The notes beneath the pieces were generated by a model that did not search any database, was not told the origin of the DNA, and saw only the letters and a list, made by a program, of their open reading frames with translations. A program made the position numbers and the translations under genes. Below, in pieces: positions 35,971-46,254 of a DNA stretch of 64,000 nucleotides (the stretch's first letter is position 1; each line of letters opens with the position of its first letter). Origin of the DNA: Larix kaempferi (lineage: Eukaryota; Streptophyta; Pinopsida; Pinales; Pinaceae); NCBI GenBank assembly GCA_027924585.1, contig BSBM01000050.1:1116001-1180000 (forward strand). Direction: 5' to 3'.

Positions 35971-38133
35971 TGTCATGTCCCCATATTTTTCCATGGTCCA
36001 TGGGGTAATTTTGGCCTAAGTCACCTAGGCAATAATTATTTAATTAATGAGCAAGTATGGAAACTACCTTATGGAAGATGCCTATGGTTGTATTTGGGAA
36101 TTAAATGGACAAGGAGGCCCCCCCGTGCAGTTATTAACCCCATTACTAAGTCGAAGTGATTGACTAATTGAGAAATTAATTAATTGGGGAAATTTTGAGG
36201 CATTACACCATAACAATTAATTAATTACTGGATAATTAATTAATTGCTAAGTTAAATTATTTCTGAGTTGTATTATTTTCATTTAAATGTTTATTGCTAA
36301 TAAATGTGCCAAGTGGTTGATGACTTGGCTAGGAAATTCGAATTGGTAAGTGAGCCAAACTTGCCTAAGTGGTAAAGTCTCAGAAAAGCTAAGGAATCTA
36401 GTGGAGACAAGTTGGCAAGATGAACCCAGAAAGGAAACTGACAAAAGCTGGAAAAATTAGACAAAAGCAGGAAAGAGGAAAGTAAAGAAAGTGGAAAGAT
36501 TCAGAAAGAAAATAGCAACAACCAGAAAAGCTACCTAAAGGGCACTTGCCCAAATTCAGTGAAGGAGGTGAAGGAAAGAAAGTTTTGAAAGCTCAGAAGT
36601 TGCTATTTTCCTCAAGAAAGGCGCCCTCGTGGCTTTGGAGTAGAATGGGAAAGTGGGTAACCTACTCTCACAGGTCACCAAGCCAAGAACTTGCTTAGCG
36701 GATCATCATGAAGTTTATAAAAGAATCCAACCAACTCCATTTGAAAACTTTTGTCATTTGCAATTTTGGTTTGAAAGCTCTGAGCCTCTTTGGTTGAGTG
36801 TTGTGCCTCAACAAGTTTGCTTGGGTGATGTGCCACAAGACTTTGTGAGTTATCTAAGAGTGTTATGCAGGTCCAAAATATGTTATTGCAGCCAATAACA
36901 TTCATATCATTCCAGCCATGAATATCTATAGTCAGCTTGAAGAGGAGGACAATTCTATAGTGGATTAGCAGCTAGATTTTAAGGAAAATAACCAGAAGGA
37001 GTAGCTAGTTCTCAGGAATTGTGCCCAGAATCTCCAGGTAGTTCAGTATGTGATGATTTGAAGCATATCAGAGAGTTATATGTCCAGAGATCAGATTCAG
37101 ATATGATCCTCACTCTCTTCTTACATTCTTCTCCCATTCACAGCTAAATCTAGAGGAGCTTTCCTTGAAGGAGAGGGTGGCTCAGTGAAAGCGCCCCAAT
37201 CAAGTCCAGAAGTTCAGTATGCAGCCAATGACAGTCACATGACCTGTAGGTGACCTGATCATAGCTCGAGAGCAGATACACAGTAATATTATCATTCTTC
37301 TCTCCATTTCTCCCACTATTGTAATGAAAATCTAGCCTGTGAGGCATGTACTTTGGAAGGCAATCTAATAATGAGAAAGAAAGTGTTATGAACCCATATT
37401 TTGTCTTATATGTGTTGAATATCCTTTATCAGAGCATTATCTAATATTAGAACATATTATTTGAAGTTTTGGAGCAGTTAGATGAATTACAATGCAAGAC
37501 TAGCTAGTTGGGTGCTTATTCTAGACTAGTTTCACCATATTTACTACTAAATATTTTTCGAGAGTCCATTTTGCATTCTGTCAGTTGGAGGAGGTTGATA
37601 ACTCAGTATAATATCCATATCATTCCCTGTAATAAGAATTTGGATGATTTTAGCCTCGTTTTGGAAAGCCTGTAATTTGACTAGCTTAACAGTCCAACAT
37701 GTGCAATTAATCCCAAATTACTCCAAACTCTTCCAAGTTCATCCAGTATTTATTCCAGCATACTTTATGAGTTACATGACTGATATATATATGTCCTAAA
37801 CATTATTAACCCTCACCCAGTCTTGTTGGCATATGCTAGAAGCCCAGGGAGCCTCGAAGTAGATAATAGATTTGTTGTATTGTTGAAAAGTGAATGGCCC
37901 TAGTAATTTGTGCCAAGGACTTCTGCTGAAACCATATTTTGATGTTGTTGTACACTCTCACCTATAATTTCCAGAACTTAATCTCTCTCCTATCATCCCC
38001 ATTCAGAGTTTCCATCCCCGTCACTTACATCCTACACAGTTTGAGAGTTTGCCTTAAAAATTGCTAGAACATTTCCATTAAAAATCTGAAGTGGAAGTTA
38101 ATATTTTGGTCATATCTTTCCCAAGATATTACA
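35971..38133 (+). repeat. LTR A (2163 bp)
   Basis: It starts TGTCATGTCCCCATATTTTT and ends CCCAAGATATTACA, followed one base later by a TGGTATCAGA primer-binding site. It matches LTR B throughout, with many substitutions and small indels, and diverges more in the 36.9-37.3 kb part. It contains repeated AATTAATTAATT segments near 36170-36245. The open frames inside it are incidental. Confidence 0.88.
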
Positions 38134-38134
38134 G

Positions 38135-38148
38135 TGGTATCAGATCAC
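38135..38148 (+). other. Primer-binding site after LTR A
   Basis: TGGTATCAGATCAC lies one base after the LTR's terminal CA. Its first ten bases match the initiator tRNA-Met type. It shows that LTR A acts as the 5' LTR of the internal region to its right. Confidence 0.8.
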
Positions 38149-38237
38149 TTTCCTTGGCTCAACCTGTGTAAAGTAACTCTCAATGGAAAAGTATCTCAAC
38201 ACTATCTTCAAGTTGTAGTTGCGGAATTAGTACAGTC

Positions 38238-38840
38238 ATGGAAGATTTAGAGTTTGAGTTGTATGAAGAAGAGGAATATTTTTATGAGCAATATGATGAT
38301 GAATATTTTGAGTAGTATGAATATTATTGTAGACAGTATGAGGAAGAAGAATTGCGAGAAGTACCCTCTACAAGTATGACCCATGAAATCATGATTGGCA
38401 AAAGAGGCTATGGTTATTTCGATAGCTATATGCAGGAAAAGGTTGCATGTTCCACAGCCAAATATCACCCTACTTATGAAGAGTACCTAAAAGAAGCAAG
38501 AGCTTCAGTGGATGCATGTTATTTACACCTCACAATAATGTTTGGATCCTCTTCCAAAAGAGCCTCCAAGAATCCTGACCCTAAAACAACCAAGGTAGAA
38601 GCTTCATTATTTTGTTTGGGGAAGCAAGACCCAAACACTAATCATGAGGTTGTTGATAGATTGGGAGTAGAATCTACTGCAAGATTCTATTTAGAGGATT
38701 CCAATATCACCTCAGAGGAGCTTGGTAAGCTTAAGGATGGTAAGACATACTTTGGATCAGATCCAAAAGAAGAACCTAATTCAGATCCAAAGTCACCACA
38801 TGAGCTACATAGTGAAGCAGAAGATGACCACACATCTTGA
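38238..38840 (+). pseudogene. Unknown element protein, N-terminal part, copy 1 (acidic)
   Basis: The first Met is 103 bases after the PBS. It opens a very acidic, Tyr-rich start (MEDLEFELYEEEEYFYEQYD) with one TAG at codon 26. The frame then continues through REVPSTSMTHEIMIG, GYGYFDSYMQEKVACS, YEEYLKEARASVDACYLHL, SSSKRASKNPDPKTTK, HEVVDRLGVESTARFYLEDS and KTYFGSDPKEEPNSDPKSPH. It stops at 38838-38840, where an inverted LTR fragment begins. Placement next to the PBS is that of a gag, but no gag, knuckle or enzymatic motif is evident. Function unknown. Confidence 0.55.
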
Positions 38841-38892
38841 GGAAAATAGCAACTTCTGAGCTTTCAAAACTTTCTTTCCTTCACCTCCTTCA
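38834..38892 (-). repeat. Inverted fragment of the element's own LTR (59 bp)
   Basis: TCTTGAGGAAAATAGCAACT through CACCTCCTTCA is the reverse complement of LTR A at about 36560-36618. It sits exactly at the end of coding copy 1 and before coding copy 2, and it supplies the stop codon of copy 1. Confidence 0.85.
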
Positions 38893-38948
38893 GAGCTCTT
38901 TCCTTTACTCCTGTGGAAAGAAGACTCTTAATTTAATGAATTGGCAGT

Positions 38949-39794
38949 CATGTCAATATTTAGTGAAGAAGATTCTTGCTCCGATGAGGATTTTTATGAG
39001 CAATATGATGATGAATTTGTTGAGCGATATGAAGAGTATTGTAGACAGTATGAGGAAGAAGAACTCTGAGAAGTACCCTCTACAAGTATGACCCATGAAA
39101 TCATGATTGGCAGAATAAGCTATGGTTATTCTGATAGCTATATGCAGGAAAAGGTTGCATGTTCTACAGCCAAATATCAACCTACTTCTGAAGAGTACCT
39201 AAAAGAAGCAAGAGCTTCAGTGGATGGATGTTATTTACACCTCACAAGAATGTTTGGATCCTCTTCCAAAAGAGCCTCCAAGAATCCTGACCCTAAAACA
39301 ACCAAGCAGAAGCTTCACTATTTTTTTTGTGGAAGCAAGAACCAAAGACTAATCATGAGGTTGTTGATAGATTGGGAGCAGAATCTACTGCAAGATTCTA
39401 TGTAGAGTATTCCAAGATCTCCTCAGAGGAGCTTGGTAAGCTTAATGATGGTAAGGCATACTTTGGATCAGATCCAAAAGAAGAACCTAAATCAGATCCA
39501 AAGACACCACATGAGCTTCACAAGGAAGTAGAAATTGACCACACATCAGTTAGATGTGAACTAGTAGAATCACTGGTAGAACAAGGCACCATAACCCCAC
39601 CCATTGAAGAGAGAAGCATGATGCAAAAGTATGGACCAATTTCATATTTTTGTACTAATTTATGTCATGATGATGTTGCAGCCACATCAGAAGACAATTA
39701 CTGCATAAGGGATTCCCTGGATGTTGAGTTTCATATCCTTGGTGATAGGGGTGAATGTAGTGACCAAACTAAATCACTAGAAGGGTGTTTGTAG
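38949..39794 (+). pseudogene. Unknown element protein, N-terminal part, copy 2
   Basis: This repeats copy 1 at an offset of 711-712 bp (FYEQYDDEFVERYEEYCRQY, THEIMIGRISYGYSDSYMQE, YLKEARASVDGCYLHLT). A stop at 39069-39071 and a 1-base frame change near 39305 break it. From 39327 one frame runs on through KAYFGSDPKEEPKSDPKTPH, SVRCELVESLVEQGTITPPI and CIRDSLDVEFHILGDRGECS to a TAG at 39792. The next open frame continues in the same frame. Copy 2, unlike copy 1, leads into the rest of the protein. Confidence 0.55.
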
Positions 39795-39803
39795 GATGCC
39801 TAC

Positions 39804-40760
39804 ATGGACAGAAGAGAATCTATTGAGGAATGTTGTAAGTGCGAGGAAGCATCTAAAGATGTGTACTCTCACATATTTGTGGGGGACATGGAGATTACCA
39901 TCGATGAAGGTGTGGTGGGTGCAATATCCATGGGGAAAGAAGAAGTTCTGGAAACAACAGAAACTGAAAATGAGAAATTGATGGAAGGCCAAACCACCAA
40001 CACTCCACCTCATAAGGAGGATAACATGACACCTGCAAGAACATATATACTAGATTTCAAAACTTCAAGTGCACTGCATGGAATTGATCCAGCAATGGAA
40101 AATGAAGAGGATGAACATCTGCAAGAACCTCATCTTCTTGCAGGAGCTTTAAAGATGGATGAACAGAAGATCCAAGAAGCCCTTCAAACCCTCAATTACA
40201 CACATTCCTTAATGAATAACCTTTGTTGGAATTTGGGGGAGCAGTCTTCCATGAGAGACATGGAAGAATTTCAGAAATCCATGGCAAGCATAAAAGGTAA
40301 ATTCTTGAACCTGCTTTCTGATAGAGATAGTTTATTGGAGCTTGTAGAATTGTTTCATGGTACATCCTTGAGTGATGATGAAGAGATCAACAAGCTCAAT
40401 TATGAATTAATGGCCACCCAAGATTCTTTGAGAAGCACTCAAGGTGCCCTCCAAGAATCCAAGGCAGAAATATTGCAGCTTCATGAAAAGTTGCAAAGAT
40501 CCCCCCTACCCTCCTACACACCATTTAGTCAACTTCATTCGGCTGAAAGAATTCTTGAACATAGGGAGGAACCTCATGAGAGGGTGGATCATGAGGATCA
40601 TTCATTTTTATATGTGCTTGAAGAGTGTGCAGAACAGTTTGATGAGAACCAAGCACAAGATTGTTTTTCAAGGGAACTTGAGTTGTTCCTTGAAGACAAT
40701 CACTCTCCCATGAAAGAGTGGGATGAGAGCACCCGATTTGGGACAGCCAGCAATGAATAA
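39804..40760 (+). pseudogene. Unknown element protein, central acidic/coiled-coil part (318 codons open)
   Basis: This is the longest intact frame of the element, in frame with the segment before it. It is rich in Glu and Asp. A likely helical region holds EEFQKSMASIKGKFLNLLSD, INKLNYELMATQDSLRSTQG and ALQESKAEILQLHEKLQ, a plausible coiled coil at about residues 150-235. An acidic tail (HEDHSFLYVLEECAEQFDEN) follows. No enzymatic motif, zinc knuckle or membrane segment was seen. One TAA (40758-40760) separates it from the C-terminal part in the same frame. It could be an element structural protein or captured host sequence. Family not recognised. Confidence 0.55.
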
Positions 40761-40796
40761 TTTGCAGCCATAAGTCTGATTACTGAAGGCTGCAGA

Positions 40797-41627
40797 CATG
40801 TAAAGAAGGTTCACAGTTCTTTCCCATATGTCCTAGATTCAACAACATCAATGGGGAATGAGCAACGGGTGAAGACATTTTTTTGGTTTGTGTCACATGT
40901 TCAGCAGGAGGATCATGATCTGTCCCCATGGGAGATGGATCCTATTGCAGAAGGGATGGTTGATTATAGCTCATATCAATCAGCAAGCAGAATCTCCGAT
41001 TCATCCACTCGATGGATGGATAGAGGCCTCACGGGAAAAGAAAATCTGGAAGGTAAAAAGTTCACTTGTTTTTGCAATAAATTTCTTATTAAAACTGACA
41101 TTGTCTTGAATTGTAAGGAGCAACAAAAGTACATTTTGCAGCCATTTGATGTCACTCATCCACATATGGATTGGGTGAATGATTACCTGACAAGCATGAA
41201 ACTACCTTGCAAAATTTTTTATACTTATGATCAAGGGAAGGCAACTAAGCAGGCAAGTTGCCAAGATAAATTAATGGAACATTTTACTTGCAAAAGTTGG
41301 CCTATGTGGAGGTAATACACATGCTGGGAGGGATGCTTGAATTTTTTCTCCAATTGCAGAGAGTTGAGCCATTTGATGTTTCCATTGGAAGAAACATTTT
41401 TCTATCCACTTGGTTTAGTTGGCAGTAATGTCCTTTCAATTATTCCTTGGATGGAAAGGCACATGCTTGATGACAGATTCACTAAATTAACTTTGATGAT
41501 TGGGAAAATGTAGTTGATACTTTGGGATCCGGGCATTCATTGGAGTGACAGATTTCCAAAGGTGATAGAACAGTTTTGGTCCTTGCAAGAGAAACAATGG
41601 GGTCCAAGAATTCTACTCAAGTTATCC
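40797..41627 (+). pseudogene. Unknown element protein, C-terminal part
   Basis: The frame continues (KKVHSSFPYVLDST, FWFVSHVQQEDHDL, FCNKFLIKTDIVLNC, QPFDVTHPHMDWVNDYLTSM, CQDKLMEHFTCKSWPMW) to a stop at 41313-41315. After the stop, similar sequence to the left copy runs on (FYPLGLVGSNVLSIIPWMER) with a further stop. An alternative frame over the last 300 bases also reads plausibly (RVEPFDVSTGRNIFLSTWF), so the true frame there is uncertain. The purine tract and LTR B follow. Confidence 0.5.
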
Positions 41628-41827
41628 TAACTGGGTTGAAATTTTTGTTCATTGCCAGTTCATTTGCAGATATAAATTGTAGTGCAGTTTTTCTTCATTT
41701 TTTGAAGGCCCAAGTTTAATTTACAGACTGTATAGTGGATGGGGACAATTACAATCAGAGTGGTGCAGCAGAAGCCTAGTGGAATCCTGACATTGCTTGA
41801 GGACAAGCAATCTTAGGAAGGGAGGAC

Positions 41828-43995
41828 TGTCATGTCCCCATATTTTTCCATGGTCCATGGGGTAATTTTGGCCTAAGTCACCTAGGCAATAATTATTTAA
41901 TTAATGAGCAAGTATGGAAACTACCTTATGGAAGATGCCTAAGGTTTTATTTGGGAATTAAATGGACAAGGAGGCCCCCCCATGCAATTATTAACCCCAT
42001 GACTAAGTCTAAGTGATTGATTAATTGAGAAATTAATTAATTGGGGAAATTTTGAGGCATTACACCATAACAATTAATTAATTGCTGGATAATTAATTAA
42101 TTGCTAAGTTAAATTATTTCTAAGTTGTATTATTTTCATTTAAATGTTTATTGCTAATAAATGTGCCAAGTGTTTGATGACTTGGCTAGGAAATTCGAAT
42201 TGGTAAGTGATCCAAACTTGCCTAAGTGGTAAAGTCTCAGAAAAACTAAGGAATCTAGTGGAGACAAGTTGGCAAGATGAACCCAGAAAGGAAACTGACA
42301 AAAGCTGGAAAAATTAGACAAAAGCAGGAAAGAGGAAAGTAAAGAAAGTGGAAAGATTCAGAAAGAAAATAGCAACAACCGGAAAAGCTACCTAAAGGGC
42401 ACTTGCCCAAATTCAGTGAAGGAGGTGAAGGAAAGAAAGTTTTGAAAGCTCAAAGTTGCTATTTTCCTCAAGAAAGGCGCCCTCATGGATTTGGAGTAGA
42501 ATGGGCAAGTGGGTAACTTAATCTCACAGGTCACCAAGCCAAGAACTTGCTCAGCGGGTCATCATGAAGTTTATAAAATAATGCAACCAACTCCATTTGA
42601 CAACTTTTGATCATTATTGGAATTTGTGAGTGAGAGCTCTGAGCCCTCCAAGTTGAGTGTTGTGCCTCAACAAGTTATGCTTGGGTGATGTGCCCCAAGG
42701 CCCCTTGAGTTTCCTGAGAGTGTTATGCAGGTCCAGCAAGTAGTATTACAGCCATTAATGTCCAGTACAGTTCAGCCATGAAGATCTAATGTTAGATTGA
42801 AGAGGAGGCCACCATTGAAGGAGATTTGCAACTATATTTGAAGAAAGAGCACTAGAGGATGGAGATAATTATGGAGAGGTGTGCCCAGGACCTCCAGTGA
42901 GTTCTATAAGATAATGATGCAGAGATTAAATTCTGATAAATTCCAGAGATGGAATATCAGAACCATTCTCCTCTCTTCTTCTACCTCTACTACTCCCACA
43001 GCCAGTTTTGGAGGTGATTTCCCCATAGGAGAGAACCAGTTAAAGATTGCAACCATTGAAGACTAGCATGTTCAAAATGAAAGAAGTTCAGCCCTCTAGA
43101 CATTAGATGGACTGATAATAATCTCCATTATAGATTCGAATTAACTTCTCTCTTCTCTTATCTATTTCTCCACTATTGTAACAGAAAACTAGCCTGTGAG
43201 GCATCATGATTTGAGAAGCTAGCATTAATAAAAGAAGGAATGTTTTGAATGTCAAATTTCAAGTTTTATGGATGAAATATGTTATATCATAGATGAAATT
43301 AATATCAGAGCAAAGTTTCTGATTCTTAAGAGCAGTTTGTGAAGTTAAAATGCAAGACTAGCTAGATTGATGACAATTCTAGACTAGTTTCACCACTTTT
43401 CCTGCCAAATCTATTTTATTCACTATTTTTACATTTTGTCAGTTGGAGCTAGTCCTTAACTCAGTATAGTATCCATATCAGTCTAAAAAATCAGAATTCG
43501 GAAGCCTCTTGACCCTTCCTGGAAAGATATGAAAAATACTAGCTCCGCAATCCCAGGAGAGCCCAGAAACCCCAGTTCTTCCCAAACTTTCACAAGTCTG
43601 CAAAAATATATTTCTGAACATAACCAGCCATAATTTGACTGATATAAAATATTTCATCAACTTCCAGTATCCCTCCCCTTGTCCAGTATGCATATGCCAG
43701 CTACCCAGGGAGCCTCGAAGTAGACATAGATTTGTTCTATGTTGAAAAGTGAATGGTACTGGTACCTTGTGCATAAGACAAATCTGATATGACCTCCTTG
43801 ACCTGCTACTGCAACTAACCTCATACATTTTCCAGAATTAAATATTCATCCCACCATCCTCAATCCTTACCTCAGTACCCCTCACTTACCTCCTGCCTGG
43901 TTCAAAGGATTTGACAGAAAATTTTACTAGTAAAAGTTATAAAAGTTTTTGAAGTGGAGTTAATATCTAGGTCAGATCTTGCCCAGGATATTACA
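41828..43995 (+). repeat. LTR B (2168 bp)
   Basis: It starts TGTCATGTCCCCATATTTTT and ends CCCAGGATATTACA. It is homologous to LTR A. The flanking bases TAGTA (43996-44000) could not be matched to a target duplication, because the array's left end is truncated. Confidence 0.88.
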
Positions 43996-44305
43996 TAGTA
44001 GTAGAGGAGAGGCCTTGTCATAGACGTAGACATTCCCTAACAAACCAGTCGAGGGACGTTGCAGGAGCAGTAGAGGTTGTGCCATAGGTAGTGCGTTTGT
44101 TGGAAATCCTGGGGTCAGTCTAGCCATGGACTTCAAGTTAGATGTGAGTGTTTAGTCACTCTTCATTTTGTATAGGGCGTTGGGACCCATTTTGTATTTT
44201 TGTATAGATGGAGCCTATGGGAGGACGATTTTTTATGTACCCCCATAAGGCAGTCGGTTCTATTTGTATATGGCCCTATTTTGTACATGACATACATTTT
44301 TTGGT
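43996..44305. other. Unassigned junction DNA
   Basis: This is about 310 bases between LTR B and a TA microsatellite. No homology to the flanking elements or coding motif was recognised. Confidence 0.4.

Positions 44306-44356
<51 letters not shown>
44306..44356. repeat. (TA)n microsatellite
   Basis: About 25 TA units, ending in TAGATATATA. The minus open frame across it (Ile-Tyr runs) is an artefact. Confidence 0.95.
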
Positions 44357-44358
<2 letters not shown>

Positions 44359-44365
44359 TATATAT

Positions 44366-46220
44366 GATCTCTTTTATGTATGTGATATATTGATTGTGAT
44401 ATGATGATGATGTTTATATGTATGTTTGATGTTCTCTGTGTAGTTGTAGGTACTTGCACATGATATGTTATGATGAACAACACACATATATACATGCTTT
44501 ATTTTGTGGATGCAGGGTCAAACAGATGGCTAATGTATTGGATGCTAGTCCAACACCTCGTTTGCGACATGGTCAACGAATGTATTGGTTTTCCTGGGGA
44601 CACGTGTGAATGTGATGGTTTCAAACTATCGTACTATGAGGCGCACTCGCAACAAATTATGAAATAGGAGCGGGTTAAAGACACATAATACATTATTATG
44701 CTAAGATACAACTAATTGAGAATCTAGGTTTACATGTATATGGTGTATGCCAAGGTGAATGTCATCACTTAAAAGACCAATGACGACATTGTATTATACT
44801 TGATTGTTTGTAAGTTCCCCTAGAAAAGCACCTCTTGTGTGGTAGAGAGTTTGGGAGGGGGTATAAATGGCCCAAGCATCCAATTCTAGATTCTTTGACC
44901 AACGACTTGTGCCATTTGCGAATCCTTCATAGCTATCTAAGCAGGGGATCATCTACATAAACAAAAGATGGTATTATTCTAAATCAAAGTGATCAAAATT
45001 ACAAATAATAAAATGCTACATTGCGTGAATGGACAATGAGGGGTAAAAGAAAGTTTCACCCTTATGGTGGCGAGGACCTTTTAATATTGGAACCTTGATC
45101 TACATCAAGGTGGTAGTATGCTCATAATGATTTAATGGGTATCCAACATCTAAAAGGATACCCCCCTAGTGTATTTTAGGCACTAGGAGACAACTGTGGA
45201 TGACTCAGGTCTTTGTCAGAAGGCGATGAATCTTCACTAGTAAGTAAACCAGCCAAGGATGATGTGTTATCAATTGTATCTAGTGGAGGGGGAATAACTC
45301 CCTTAGTGGGAAAGCCTTGTAGGATTGTGTTGAGGTAGGAGAGTTGGTATTGGAGCCTCATAAGTTCAAGGAGTGCTTCTCGTTCGACGTGTAAAATGGG
45401 ACACTGAAATGAGAAGTGGGAAGTGTCTCCACACAATCGACATGGGCGTGGAACCCTAGCATGGATAGGTGTTTGTGCCAAAGGTGGATTGGCATTATCA
45501 AGTATGGTTGTGATGGCCTCGGTGGGAATCATGCGAGTATGATCCCCACAATATGTGCATCCATCATGTTGTGCTATCGACGTAAGATCCGTAGGTGGAT
45601 GGTCTTGCGACGTCATAGGCTCAGTGAGTATCTCTGTGAGAGGCAGTGCTAAGATCGGCGCAACAAGTTTTTTTGTTGATGTAGTGACAACATTTATGGA
45701 AGTAGTTTCTTGGGTTTGAGGTGAAGGACTCTCAACCAAATTTTGGGTGAGGCGAATGGTCAAAAAGGCATCTTGAAATCAAGGGAGATCGGGACAATGG
45801 CATGTGTAATGCCGAAACTGAGAACAAATCAAACATACGTGATTACTATGCAATGATTTGGACTTAGGTGTTGTATTGTGCGAAGATGACATGCCCTCTA
45901 CTACTGTAGTTTGTGCATGTGTTACACTAACATGGGTATTGAGAATATTTTTGATCTCTGGAAATTAGGTGGGGTAGAGGTTGGTCGCATGGCCTTGTTT
46001 CCCACATAGGGAACATGGTGGAGTGACCCTTGTAGGAGGAGTAGTGGTTGTCATTACTGGGGATTTTAACCATTGTTGGGTTATGCCCCATGCGTTAGGT
46101 TTGGTGACCACCGATAATGATTTAGGAGTAGAGTTGGTTATGAGGGGGGATTTCAACTTAGGTTGTATTATGCCCCCATTGGCGGGTTTAGCGACTACCA
46201 GTGGTGGTTTAGCCATATAT
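44366..46220. repeat. Tandem unit 1 of a 1.88-kb duplication
   Basis: It starts GATCTCTTTTATGTATGTGA and ends GGTTTAGCCATATATATATA. It is repeated at 46255-48105 with an offset of about 1882-1889 bp. Each unit carries one set of minus-strand zinc-knuckle modules. TA-rich tracts lie at both unit starts (44306-44356 and 46214-46232), which may have promoted the duplication. Confidence 0.85.
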
Positions 46221-46237
46221 ATATATATATATACCAT
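45176..46237 (-). pseudogene. Zinc-knuckle module, copy in tandem unit 1
   Basis: Two open frames (45965-46237 and 45176-45763), plus a broken stretch between them, carry three CCHC-type motifs. They are CSLCGKQGHATNLY (last Cys lost), CLICSQFRHYTCHC (intact) and CRLCGDTSHFSFQC (intact), separated by Pro/Thr-rich linkers. A further CTYCGDHTRM pair lies between. CCHC knuckles bind single-stranded nucleic acid in retroelement nucleocapsids. This copy is separated from the protease by unit 2. Confidence 0.7.
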
Positions 46238-46254
46238 TTCAATGGCACATGTAT

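Larger units (their letters stand above)
34938..43995 (+). mobile_element. Tandem LTR-element array: partial internal - LTR - internal - LTR, no pol found
   Basis: Sequence 34938-35970 plus LTR A (35971-38133) repeats as about 40797-41827 plus LTR B (41828-43995). Between the LTRs lie a PBS (38135), an internal region of about 3.7 kb and a purine tract before LTR B. No protease, RT, RNase H or integrase motif was seen, so it resembles a large non-autonomous LTR derivative. The left copy lacks its 5' half and 5' LTR. The arrangement suggests unequal recombination between elements, or insertion next to a relative. Coding content is unusual and is described separately. Confidence 0.8.

Noticed and set aside
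44163-44495. 110-residue minus frame
   Set aside because: Half of it is Ile-Tyr repeats from the TA microsatellite.
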